From assembly GCA_029255685.2 (NCBI GenBank), contig CM055313.2, forward strand, positions 71,526,641-71,590,640: a stretch of 64,000 nucleotides of DNA. Direction: 5' to 3'. This DNA comes from Silene conica. Lineage: Eukaryota; Streptophyta; Magnoliopsida; Caryophyllales; Caryophyllaceae. Under the pieces are notes generated by a model. That model was given only the letters and a program-made list of their open reading frames with translations. It was not told the origin of the DNA and did no database searches. Both the position numbers and the translations under genes were made by a program. The stretch's first letter is position 1. Each line of letters begins with the position of its first letter. Below, one piece after another: positions 12,456-22,836 of this stretch.

Positions 12456-12677
12456 AAATTGGTAATCCGTGTGACACTAGCCAAACCAACGGCCAAGATG
12501 TTCTTCATAGTTAAATTTATTTTGCAATGAATGGTCAGGATTTGATTTAATGTTTATAATGTAATGAAATTGGTAATCCGTGTGACACTAGCCAAACCAA
12601 CGGCCAAGATGTTCTTCATAATTAAATTTATTTTGCAATGAATGGTCAGGATTTAATTTAATGTTTATAATGTACTA
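12456..12677. repeat. Tandem duplication, 111-bp period
   Basis: AAATTGGTAATCCGTGTGAC begins at 12456 and again at 12567. The two units are nearly identical and include CAACGGCCAAGATGTTCTTC. Confidence 0.85.
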
Positions 12678-12789
12678 CAACTACTATTCAAAAATCAAAT
12701 TCATATTTAAAATCGTCTCGACTCGTAAAGCTTTCGACCCGAGCCGGAGCTCTAGTCGAGCTCACACGAGTTACATATTAAGTAGTGTC

Positions 12790-14650
12790 GTTAGAATCGA
12801 ATTGGTACGATCGGATTGTAGATTCATAAGATCCTACTAATTTAGTAAAATACATAATTGACGCAGGATCGGGTTACATATTAGGTAAAATGAAGTTCGT
12901 CTAAAAATCTCGATCATATTTACAATGTATTACTATTGTAAAATCAAATTCGTCTAAAATCAAGTTCATGTTTATAACCTATTACTATTCTAAAATCAAA
13001 TTCGTCTAAAATCAAGTTCGTATTTATAATACTCCATATATCACTATTCTAAAATCAAGTTCATCTTTAAAATCTATTACTATTCTAAAATCACAATATG
13101 ACGTCTACGGTTTTACGGGGTTAAGGTTTACGTTTTACTAAAGTATATTGTAGTTTCTCTATTGACAGCAGTGTCAGAAGGTTCAAATTGGTACGATCGG
13201 ATTGTAGATTCATAAGATCCTACTAATTTAGTAAAATACATAATTGACGTACGACTAGGTTACATATTAAGTAAAATGAAATTCGTCTAAAAATCTCGAT
13301 CATATTAATAACGTATTACTATTCTAAAATCAAATTCGTCTAAAATCAAGTTCATGTTTAAAACCTAATACTATTCTAAAATCAAATTCGTCTAAAATCA
13401 AGTTCGTATTTATAATATATTACTATTCTAAAATCAAATTCGTCTAAAATCAAGTTCATTTTTAAAATCTATTACTATTCTAAAATCAGAATATGACGTC
13501 TTAATGGTTTTTTGAATAAGTGGTTACATTTATGGTTTAGCTTAACGTAAGCGTCTAAGGTTTTACGAGGTTAGGGTTAGTATATTGTAGTTTCTCTATT
13601 GGAAGGAGTGTTGTTAGGATCGAATCTGTAGGATCGGATTGTAGAATCATAAGATCCTACTAATTTAGTAAAATACATAATTGACGTACGACTGGGTTAC
13701 ATATTAAGTAAAATGAAATTCGTCTAAAAATCTCGATCATATTAATAACGTATTACTATTCTAAAATCAAATTCATCTAAAATCAAATTCATGTTTAAAA
13801 CCTATTACTATTCTAAAATCAAATTCGTCTAAAATCAAGTTCGTATTTATAATATATTACTATTCTAAAATCAAATTCGTCTAAAATCAAGTTCATCTTT
13901 AAAATCTATTACTATTCTAAAATCAGAATATGACGTCTTAATGGTTTTTTGAATAAATGGTTACATTTATGGTTTAGCTTAACGTAAGCGTCTAAGGTTT
14001 TACGAGGTTAGGGTTAGTATATTGTAGTTTCTCTATTGGAAGGAGTGTTGTTAGGATCGAATCTGTAGGATCGGATTGTAGAATCATAAGATCCTACTAA
14101 TTTAGTATAATACATAATTGGTACGATCGGATTGTAGATTCATAAGATCCTACTAATTTAGTAAAATACATAATTGACGTACGACTGGGTTACATATTAA
14201 GTAAAATGAAATTCGTCTAAAAATCTCGATCATATTATTAACGTATTACTATTCTAAAATCAAATTCGTCTAAAATCAAATTCATGTTTAAAACCTATTA
14301 CTATTCTAAAATCAAATTCGTCTAAAATCAAGTTCGTATTTATAATATATTACTATTCTAAAATCAAATTCGTCTAAAATCAAGTTCATCTTTAAAATCT
14401 ATTACTATTCTAAAATTAGAATATGACGTCTTAATTGTTTTTTGAATAATGGTTACATTTATGATTTAGCTTAACGTAAGCGTCTAAGGTTTTACGAGGT
14501 TAGGGTTAACGGTTTACTAAAGTATATTGTAGTTTCTCTATTGAAAGAAGTGTTGTAAGGATCGAATTAGTAGGATCGGATTGTAGAATCATAAGATCCT
14601 ACTAATTTAGTATAATACATAATTTGGTGATCGGATTGTAGAATTATAAG
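12790..14650. repeat. Higher-order tandem repeat, units of ~384, 438 and 492 bp
   Basis: The anchor ATAATTGACG lies at about 12857, 13241, 13679 and 14171. Each unit contains several copies of a short inner repeat (CTATTCTAAAATCAAATTCG followed by TCTAAAATCAAGTTC), a block GATCGGATTGTAGATTCATA, and a block TAACGTAAGCGTCTAAGG. Unit lengths step by about 54 bp because a GATCGGATTG..ACATAATT block is present in different copy number. Confidence 0.75.
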
Positions 14651-14663
14651 ATCGGATTAGTAG

Positions 14664-15636
14664 AATTATAGTAGATTTGGTTGAATATTGTAATTGATTT
14701 TCATGTTTTATTTTCGGTTTCATTAATACACATTTGTGTTAATAAGAAGACGGTTTTGGTCTATCAATTTTTGCAAATTAAATAATTAACTAAAATAAAT
14801 ACGAGTAAAGGAAACAATTAATTTTTTTCAATAAAACGAATGACATCAAAAAAATAAACACAACTCGAGTAGAAAAATTTAAATAATCCCTCACAACAAA
14901 AAAATACAACATCGGGGCACTACACAAGGCTCGAACACGCGACCTCTTACACAAACAACAATCAACCAACCCAGCCACTGTAAACAACTAATTACTTTAC
15001 AATCTTAATTAAATATAAAGACTACTCAGGACGTGGTTAGTGGGGAAAAAACCGTAAAAAAAGTATATTTACTTATTTTTTTTTCATTTACTTAAAAATA
15101 ATTTTTTTAAAAAAATATATCAAGTCAACATAAAAAACATCTACTCTTTTTTAAAATAATAATCTATGTTTTTGTTTTTTTTTTATTAATTTTAGTAAAA
15201 ACATATTCAATTCAAGACAAAAATACCGTATAAATACGATATTAAAATACGAAAATACGGGTATTAAAAAAGTAATATATTAAAAAATATATATAAAAAT
15301 TAAAGTATACCGTATAAATACCGTATACCGTATACCGTATAAATACAGTATAAATGTATATCGTATGCCGTATACCGTACAAATTAAATACAAAATACCT
15401 TAAATGTATTCTCCAAAACAAAATGTGTTGAAAAAGTACAAAATTACAAAAAGTAAACATGTATTAAACTATAACTAAGTGGGTAATTAGGTGGGGTAAT
15501 CATGCAAGTGGGCATTTAATGCAAGGAATCTCAAGAAAGATGCAAAAATCAGATTCCAACAAAATGGACACATGTCACTCTCTCATTGCAAGTGTAGCAA
15601 AAGCCCTCTACACTGAGTGTAACTCCAGCCTTTTCG
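14664..15636 (-). repeat. Right terminal inverted repeat of the long-TIR element
   Basis: Reverse complement of 6912-7841 with small indels. The tandem GTATACCGTATACCGTAT tract (about 15310-15380) is longer than in the left arm. The only frame in it, at 14790-14987 on the minus strand, is a by-product of repeat sequence. Outermost bases match the left arm from CTGGAGTTACAC onwards. Confidence 0.85.
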
Positions 15637-15645
15637 AATACGGAG

Positions 15646-16245
15646 CATAGGGATGGCAAAAGAATGTGGTTAAAGCTGGGGAATTATTGCTAGTAAGAAA
15701 AATCTACTTCCTATAATTAGCCTGTAGTACCGTTTTAGCCCTTTTAGGTCTATTTGTCCTGCACGGAGTCTCTCTTGCAACGGATATATCTGTCGCAAAT
15801 TTATAATGGGTCAAATTTAAAAATCTCAAATGTCTCGTCTTTTCCTACTCAAGTTGGTAATATTTGACCCGCCGCAAGTTTGCGACGAATATGTTCGTCA
15901 CAAATGAGAATTTGTGTTTGGGTTGACACTGCAGATAAGCTTAGTTCATCAAAGTTTTAGTTATCTAATTTTTTGCAAGTGTTTGTTAAGTAATCTATTT
16001 AATTAAATAAGATAGTTCTCTACCATTTTTAGCCTTTCAATGGGCTAATTATCGATCAAATTATCTTCTTGACGACTGTCAAAAATTTCTAATAATCAAA
16101 ACAAAGGTGTCCTGTCTTTTTTTTTCCTTTGTTTTTTTTTCCTGCTTTTCACATGCCATAGTACTATGCTATGTCCTCATAAGCATAGATCGAACTTTCA
16201 AGCTCCAATCGGACTTTTTAGTTAAGATGAGCGTACTATATCGTA
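15646..16245. other. Intergenic, no gene seen
   Basis: This would have been the original upstream flank of the HVA22-like gene before the long-TIR element inserted. A frame at 16107-16310 shows no family resemblance. No RNA gene seen. Confidence 0.45.
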
Positions 16246-16500
16246 CTCCCTCCATTCTTTTTATATCCTCATCTCATTATTCACGTTTGCCGATGTACAT
16301 TTTGTTTTGATTATATCTTTAGCTACATACTACTAAAAATTATAAAAGTTTGATATTCTTAATCCTCTTACCAAAACAATCCAAAAAAGATCTCACATGA
16401 ATATATTTCCGTGGACGGATTGAGAGAAAACCGACGTTCAATAGTCGATTGTGAATAGTGTCAAAACAAAAGTTGGGTGATATAAAAAGAATGGAGGGAG
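16246..16500. mobile_element. Stowaway MITE (255 bp)
   Basis: Flanked by TA at 16244-16245 and 16501-16502. It begins CTCCCTCCATTCTTTTTATA and ends with the exact reverse complement of those 20 bases. TA target site, CTCCCTCC terminus and size are those of Stowaway (Tc1/mariner) MITEs. Confidence 0.9.
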
Positions 16501-16502
16501 TA

Positions 16503-18029
16503 GGTAATAATCGAGCCTTAATATCATGACTAGGGTAAAGAAACTCTTGCTTCTAACATCGCGGTTAAAATGCATGAGGTAACTAAGCATCATACAAAAA
16601 CCGTTTGTTTAAGAAACACCAGTAAAGATCTTATTCTAGTCCGTATAATAATTTACATGGTGCTGAAGGACCATGGCCACCACACCAAACATAGAAACGA
16701 GCTTAGGTCACTGCCGACTTGTCCATGGGTCACCATCAAACAAGGGACAGCCAACCATTCTAAATCATCGCCTTATAATACTGTTTTACTTTTAGTAAAA
16801 TCCCAATATTAACCTGGTCAAAATATTTATTTTTAACACGATATAGATCAACTAAACTAGTTGATAAAGTAACGGCTAATAAGTAGTAGGAGTTATAATG
16901 AATAGTAGGGGGAGTATACATGTTTAATTGTTTATTGATTGATGCACCTAGTCATCACTCATCATTACTTGGTTACAGTCGTTTAATTTAAGACGACTCT
17001 TACACTCGATTAAAAAAGAGTTGCAAATAAAAGTTAGGAGAGGTCACTAAGTGCGATTGACGAGTCAAGTACGTATTATAGTTGCTGACAATATTTTAGT
17101 GTTATTAAAAATACTCCTCCCTTTCCTTGAACGAGGAAGGTTACAGGTGTGTGCAATCTCATTCAACGTGGAGTTGTATGAATGCCTGGGATGTAAACTC
17201 GGCATTGTCAGGCGTCACCAAACTGATTTCATCTACACTGATCTCTTCAACTGTTCAACACAAACAAGTTATCAAACGAGAAAAGATATGTGTAATTGTG
17301 TTGGTACAATTGTACACTCATACTTTTGTGGTTCTCTTTTTCAATTGGGTTTACCATGAAATCTCAGCAGAATTGTGAACGCAGCATGTACGTGTCCGAG
17401 TTGGACATGGATTGTACTCGAGTTAGGCTTTGCCATGTGGGCATACTGGTAGTGACTACCGACCACTGCCAATATATAGACTGGAACTGTCAGCACACTG
17501 ATAAGTACAAAGTGTACACCGGAAAAGAACGGATGCCTTTTATGTGACTCGTGATCGTGGTTTATTAACTCTTCTGTCGTGTGATACGCCCTCCAAACAT
17601 GAATTTATGGAAGCTCTACAGATAGCTCTTATATCATTGTATATTGGTTCGTGATGTCAATGTCCGATGTTGCAACACTTGGAGACGTCACAGGGAAGAA
17701 TGTACAGACTTCAGAGTAATGGAAAATACAATTGCATGTATGGAACCTTCCACTGCCATTGATTTTACTATGTAACCTTTTAAATTTGAAATCTGACTCA
17801 ACTCAGAACTCGAGAATTTACATTGCTATATAGAAGGCTAAAAATTGTGAATTTCTATACAAAGATGAGACTGAACCCGGCTGCAGGTGCCACCTTTTCA
17901 GGTCTAACCGTCTAACCTACATGATATTACAGCTATCATTCTGATTGATTGCAGAAGAATCTAAACATTCTGGTTAGTTGCATCTTTTTCACTTCAATGT
18001 CGAAACTGCCTCACCTAGAAGCTATACAG
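16503..18029. other. Intergenic and probable 3' UTR of bHLH47
   Basis: Overlapping frames at 17051-17547 on the plus strand have no recognisable domain and no splice context. The part near 18030 is likely the 3' untranslated region of the bHLH gene on the minus strand. Nothing else is seen. Confidence 0.45.
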
Positions 18030-19509
18030 TTAAGTCGATTCTGGTTGCTTGGAGAGCAGATGCAACGGCCAGGAGTCTTCTGGTGTAGGATATCTAGGGC
18101 GAGGTTTTCTCACTGGAACTACTTGGTTTGGAGAAACGGGTTTTCCAAGTGTGTCAATTTCGGGATTTATAGGGATGACGTATAAGGGTCCAAGAATTGG
18201 TGGTTGCTGTGTTGAAGGATCAGTAGGGAACGGTTGGGGAAGACTGGGCCAACATTCTGGAGGCGTTACGTTTAGATTAGGCTGAGATAGCGCCAGCTTT
18301 TCTTCTAACTCACTCTGCATACTCTTGATCTGCACCTCAAGAGCAAAATTCTCTTCTTTCAGCTCGTTCTTTTCTACTGTGACCTGGTTAAACATCGAAC
18401 TTATAAGCAAACTAGAGAAACTTCATATATTTTCAAGAGCAAGAACCATGATCATCCACATGACGAGTCAGAAAGCATTATTAATGAAAAAATTCATGAG
18501 CTTACATAATGAGATTCTGATAACAAAGTAACGTTCTCCTTTCTGAGGCTCTGAATCTGAGAAACCATATCCTTCAGAAGCCGGATTGTCTCATTTAGTA
18601 TAGAGGCCTTCCCATTGTTCTGCTCATTTAGTTCTGCATAAGAATCAGGCAAAGAGTTATAAAAATTGCACTATAAAAACACGAACAATTGTACACAATT
18701 GTTGTTTCGTCAATTACTAATACATTGGAGAGGACAAGTTAGAAAGCAAAATTACCAAGAAGGCTACCCAGTTTTGTGAAAAGCTCGTTAAATTGCTCAC
18801 GCTTCAATTTTTCTCTTTCAGATTTCAAAACCCTTTTTGGAACTTTGCCACGCTTCTTTTTGTTAGGCTGAGACCTGCAAATGAAAAAGACTTGTCCTCA
18901 GAAGGAAATCATCTATGTTCAGACTATATGGAAACTCAAATGCGAGAAGCAAAAAGTTCCAGTCATAATTCAAATTTTCTGAACCAATCCTAACTAAGCT
19001 TTTCTTTCATTGCAAAATTGGCAATGTACATTCATGTTAATCTTAGTAGACGATCAATTCAGCACGGTCCAATGTCGAATGATATAATCCTTAAGTATCA
19101 TCCGTAATTCCCTACTAGTAAGTTTCAAATCCATAACTATTACTCAGCAGAATTCAAGCCAACGATCCAAAATTTCAAATTATCTTCCGTTTTCATTTTG
19201 TAGCATACACAATTGTCCTTATCATCACAATTGGATGAGATCTGATGAAATAGGGAGTATACAGCAGAACACATAAATAGAAGAGAGTTTATGCACCAAG
19301 ATTACAGTTACTTCATCACAAACTTGATTACGGATTTACAGAGCAATACGACATAGCAGATGATGGTATAGCTAGAATAAAAATACAGCATTTCAACATA
19401 AGACTAGTTAATGGAATGTAAATACTCACCCATCATCTATAGCATCCTCCGGCGCATCAGCCTCATTGACAAGGCAATCGATATCATCATCCACAACTTC
19501 CAAACCCAT
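18030..19509 (-). CDS. bHLH47: bHLH47 / POPEYE-like transcription factor
   Basis: Four coding exons on the minus strand: 19430-19509, 18756-18874, 18506-18633 and 18030-18383. GT-AG introns join in phase to 681 nt and 226 aa. The family (Arabidopsis PYE, about 240 aa) are nuclear basic helix-loop-helix regulators of the iron-deficiency response in roots. Visible in order: acidic N-terminus (residues 1-27), a Lys/Arg-rich stretch KKKRGKVPKR, basic region and helix 1 (REKLKREQFNELF, about 47-60), loop with NEQNNGK, helix 2 (ASILNETIRLLKD), a heptad-like coiled coil (RKENVTLL through VTVEKNELKEEN), a proline-rich middle, and the subgroup tail RPRYPTPEDSWP. The tail and the EKNELKEE block are what point to PYE rather than other bHLH factors. 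The start codon is the first ATG after a plausible 5' UTR acceptor. Confidence 0.9.
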
Positions 19510-19584
19510 TACTCGTATTTAATATAGATGATTAACTATTAAAATCCCAAGATTATCAAAGTAACTGCAAAACTAGGGCACACC

Positions 19585-20263
19585 CTGCAAATCAAATGAA
19601 ACCCAATCAGAAAAATAAGATGACAATTTCAATTGTCTACTTAATCCATACAAAATCGCATTTGTGTAGCACTCATTATCAATTTATCATCACCATTTGA
19701 ACTTACTAAAAGATTAATATTACTCTGAAATCATAAAGCAAGAAATTTTACACCTCCAACATTACATCCCATACAAAATTCATCAAATTATCCTTGAAAT
19801 AGGGATATGTACACACAAATACTTGTATAAAACCGCTTTTGGTAACTACGGATCATTTGTTTGCTTTTTTTTTTTTATGAGTGCTATTTTAATGGAAGGT
19901 AAGCAAATGATTAGAGTGATTGTAACATCCATGTCCGTATTCTGGGTATTTGGGATTCATTTTACACAATATTAGCATAAAACCGGCTTACAAGTTACGA
20001 CTAATTGATACATTGAACCCATTTACCTTAATTTCATAGTTAGCAAACCAATAAACTTAATTTGAGATAGAAACAAGTAAATAGAGCAAAACCCATGAAT
20101 AAATAAAATCTAGAAAAGCTTAAGAACTTAAAAATAATAAAAATGAAGCATGAGCATAACTGTATCATAATCATAGCTGGTAAATAGGTAATAATAATAA
20201 AGCAAAAGAGAGAAGAAGGAATTAAAAAGAAGAAAAGCAGAAAGACATGTAGTAAGGGTATAC
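19585..20263 (-). other. Probable 5' UTR intron of bHLH47
   Basis: On the minus strand a donor (CCAG|GTATACCC, exon edge 20264) and an acceptor (TTTGCAG|GGTG, exon edge 19584) bracket 679 bp just upstream of the start codon. Plant regulators often have a leader intron, but no transcript evidence is available here. A MITE-like pair (CATTTGTTTGC / GCAAATGATT) lies at 19850-19915 within it. Confidence 0.45.
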
Positions 20264-20324
20264 CTGGATAATGATGGATGAATATTGAATGGAGGTGTAA
20301 AAATGGTGAAGAATAAAAGAAAAA

Positions 20325-20400
20325 GGAAATATATATATATATATAAATAAAGGAAGGGAAGGGAAGGGAAGGAGAAATGTAAGGACAAAGAAAGGAAGGG
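20325..20400. repeat. (AT)n and (GGGAA)n simple repeats upstream of bHLH47
   Basis: An (AT)n tract at about 20329-20344 is followed by GGAAGGGAAGGGAAGG-type repeats to about 20400. On the minus strand these would be pyrimidine-rich promoter/leader sequence with a TATA-like AT tract. The frames in this stretch are translations of the simple repeat. Confidence 0.6.
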
Positions 20401-20845
20401 GAGCGTGTGGAGGGAACAAGGGAAGAGTGTGGCGTAGGAAAGCTAGACGTGAGTTTTCACTAGTCTATGCCATTCTCTCCCCCTCCGGAGTGTGCCTACT
20501 TTTTCTTTCTTATTTCCTCTTATCTACTTCCATTCTACTTCCGTCTCCTTTCCGTCCATCCAATCGATCCTTTATTTACCTATTTTATTTTAAAATGTCC
20601 TAATAAAATGTTTACTTTTTTTATTTTATTTTGGAAATAACTTTAATGAATAGTTCCGTCTTTCACCCTCAATTGAATCAACTTATTATCTAATAATTAA
20701 CATATTTTTTCTTTCTTTCATCTTTGTCCTATAACTAAAAGTAAACAAATAATTAGGATCAGGACTAATTATTGTAGTTTTTGCACTTGTATCTTGTGTT
20801 AATCAGGCTATTTAGGTTGGTATAAGTTCAGGGGGCATGCTAAAG
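20401..20845. other. Intergenic, no gene seen
   Basis: Upstream of the bHLH gene. There is some MITE-like sequence (TTTACTTTTT..AAGTAAACAAATAATTAGGA near 20610-20755) but no clean ends. Nothing coding. Confidence 0.4.
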
Positions 20846-21652
20846 GTTGTCGACAAATTACTAATTATCGTCGACACTTTTACATGAACTACCAACTTTG
20901 TCCCCTTCAACCCATTCTATTATTTGACTAAAATTCTTGAAAAAAATTAAAATTAAATGTCGGTTTTCTCAATAAAATAAAATACGGTTTTGTAGCGATT
21001 CGAACAACGATTTTGAACGATTTTCCAAGATGAATGACAATAATGAGGTTAGTTTACAATTTAAATTTGATTAAAATTTATTATTTTTAGTTCATAGTAT
21101 AGTATAACGGATAATGATTAGCGTTAGATTCCGAATCCGATTTGAAATTTTGAAAAAAAAATTAGAAATGTGACGGAAAATAAATTAATTAATGAATGTT
21201 GCAAAATTATAATTGAAAAAATTAAACATTTGAAAATAAAAATTAATTGTTTTCACGGGAACAAAGCATGACGGAAAATAATAATAATAAAAAAATAATA
21301 TGGGACGAAAAACTTTTTCGTCTGGACCTAGTCCAGGCCTAGGTCCAGACGAAAAAGTTTTTCGTCCAAGCCTATTTTTCGTTTTTTTTTATTTTTTTTG
21401 TTTTCGAAAACCGTTGTCAATCTAGGCAACAAACATACATAATACGCATTCCAAGAAAAAAATCCGACATTCAAACAACGATTCTATCCTAATTCCGTCA
21501 AAAATTAAGGAATCTATCTTAATTCCGTTTAGTTTAGGAAGGGATGGGAGGGGTAGTTTAGAAAAATCCGACATTCAAAGGAAGGGGATGGGAGGGGTAG
21601 TTTAGGAAATTCATTAAAATGTGTCGACGATAATTAGTAGTTTGTCAACAAC
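20846..21652. mobile_element. 807-bp element with ~33-bp TIRs, superfamily unclear
   Basis: Left end GTTGTCGACAAATTACTAAT (20846) and right end reversed GTTGTTGACAAACTACTAAT (from 21652) pair over about 33 bp, including ATTATCGTCGACAC. I could not find a convincing target duplication: flanks are GCTAAAG and GTATAAT. The interior holds a perfect 29-bp-arm hairpin (21303-21367) and a direct duplication of GATGGGAGGGGTAGTTTAG at about 21545 and 21587. No transposase is present, so this is a MITE-like or internally deleted element. Confidence 0.65.
21303..21367. repeat. Perfect palindrome, 29-bp arms, 7-bp loop
   Basis: Left arm 21303-21331, loop TCCAGGC 21332-21338, right arm 21339-21367. The arms are exact reverse complements. 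The outer part of each arm (GACGAAAAACTTTTTCGTC and its partner) is itself palindromic, so alternative smaller hairpins are possible. Confidence 0.9.
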
Positions 21653-22836
21653 GTATAATAGGTTGGAAGTTCAATTCGGTCATATTGAGTTTGGAGTGCT
21701 TACTTTATGGGTCAAGTTGGATTCATACCTAATTAAAATGACGTTGAAAGGTCAATTGTTCAGATTGTTTTATATGTTTTATATCAGCATTATAAAACGA
21801 GTAAATTATCAATTACACTCCGTATAATCCATTTTTCTTAACTTATTCACACATCAATTTTTTTGATAGTTTAAACCGCTCGGTTTACAATTTACACCGA
21901 AAGCCATTTTCCGACCTAATTTCCATCAATTTTAAGTTTTTCGGCAAATTAAGAATTTTAGGACTATTTTGCCCTTCCCCTTCTATTATAAGTCATTGCC
22001 TCTTCTATTAATCTTTTATTTCATTCATCCTCTTCTTCTTCATTTTCATTTATTTTCCCCAATTTCATTATAAGTTGTACCCGCCATGGGTGGTAGGGTG
22101 GGGATGGGTACGGGATTTTCTTGATGGTACGAGTATGGGGAGTCTATATTCGACATCGCCCTGCCCCAATGACATCCCTAGTGCTTTCTCATACTATAGA
22201 CGTACAAAACTTAAGACAAAAAATAGAAACTAATAAGAACCTCCCCTCCTCTGGTTTACGACTTCCCCTCTCTTGAGTCTTGCCTAGAACCTGAATAGCA
22301 GTGACAATGTCCGACAAACGCCACAACCACCAAAGTCATGACCTCACCTCTCTTTACTCCCTTCCCCCAAAGGATTCATAATGTCCCCTTAAGGTGCTAA
22401 TTAAGTGACATATATGGCTTATGACGAAGTTACTAATGTATCTTACACATTTGCAAAACAAATGTCTAACTCAACAACTATTGGCCAAAGACATCATTCA
22501 AAACCATACAAAAGGGAAGGCTACATTGATTTGCACCTTTTGTTTGAGCTATTCAATCCGGGTATAAAAAGGGAAGTCCACACTTGCAATGAAGTTCTTC
22601 AAGCAGAGGGATCGTCATCAAAGGTGTCCACATTAAAATATATTAAGCACCACAATAGATTTACCACAGGTAACATCAAAGAAAGAGTCGCATATCATGC
22701 ATTCGCTAATTCAACACCATCCCATAACTAGTGAGCCGCTTTACACAAAAGAGCTATAAAGATCAAAACCAGGTAAAACCAAAATCAACCTCGAATAGAA
22801 TTTGCAAATAAAGGGTGATTTACTAGGTCGCTACAT
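21653..22836. other. Intergenic and probable 3' UTR of the histone chaperone gene
   Basis: Pyrimidine-rich patches at 21970-22060 and a GGGTGGGGATGGG patch near 22095. The plus-strand frame 22405-22731 (108 aa) shows no recognised domain and lies just beyond the end of the minus-strand gene, so I do not call it a gene. Confidence 0.4.

Larger units (their letters stand above)
6912..15636. mobile_element. 8.7-kb long-TIR element, MULE-type 9-bp TSD
   Basis: The element is bounded by an exact 9-bp direct repeat AATACGGAG at 6903-6911 and 15637-15645. Its ends are inverted repeats of about 930 bp (6912-7841) and 970 bp (14664-15636), beginning GGAAGAGGCTGGAG on the left and CGAAAAGGCTGGAG on the reversed right end. 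A 9-bp TSD with long TIRs is typical of Mutator-like elements. No frame in the 6.8 kb between the TIRs looks like a transposase or captured gene. The interior is tandem and dispersed repeats, so the element is non-autonomous. It sits 177 bp upstream of the HVA22-like start codon, probably in its promoter or 5' UTR. Superfamily assignment is inferred from TSD length and TIR form only. Confidence 0.8.

Noticed and set aside
13560-14515. Telomere-like TTAGGG pieces (GGTTAGGGTTA)
   Set aside because: Only one or two units per copy inside the tandem repeat, not an array; plant telomere units are TTTAGGG.
14790-15460. Minus-strand frames in the right TIR
   Set aside because: Made of TIR and GTATACCGTAT repeat sequence, without domains, and not matched by an equivalent open frame in the left TIR.
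17051-17547. Three overlapping plus-strand frames (83-102 aa)
   Set aside because: Overlap in three frames, no family resemblance, and position just beyond the bHLH47 coding end suggest chance.
18049-18285. Plus-strand frame opposite the last bHLH47 exon
   Set aside because: Shadow of the real minus-strand exon, whose protein matches the bHLH47 tail.
22405-22731. Plus-strand 108-aa frame near the histone chaperone gene
   Set aside because: No recognisable domain, no splice or neighbour context, and it lies in the probable 3' flank of a gene on the other strand.
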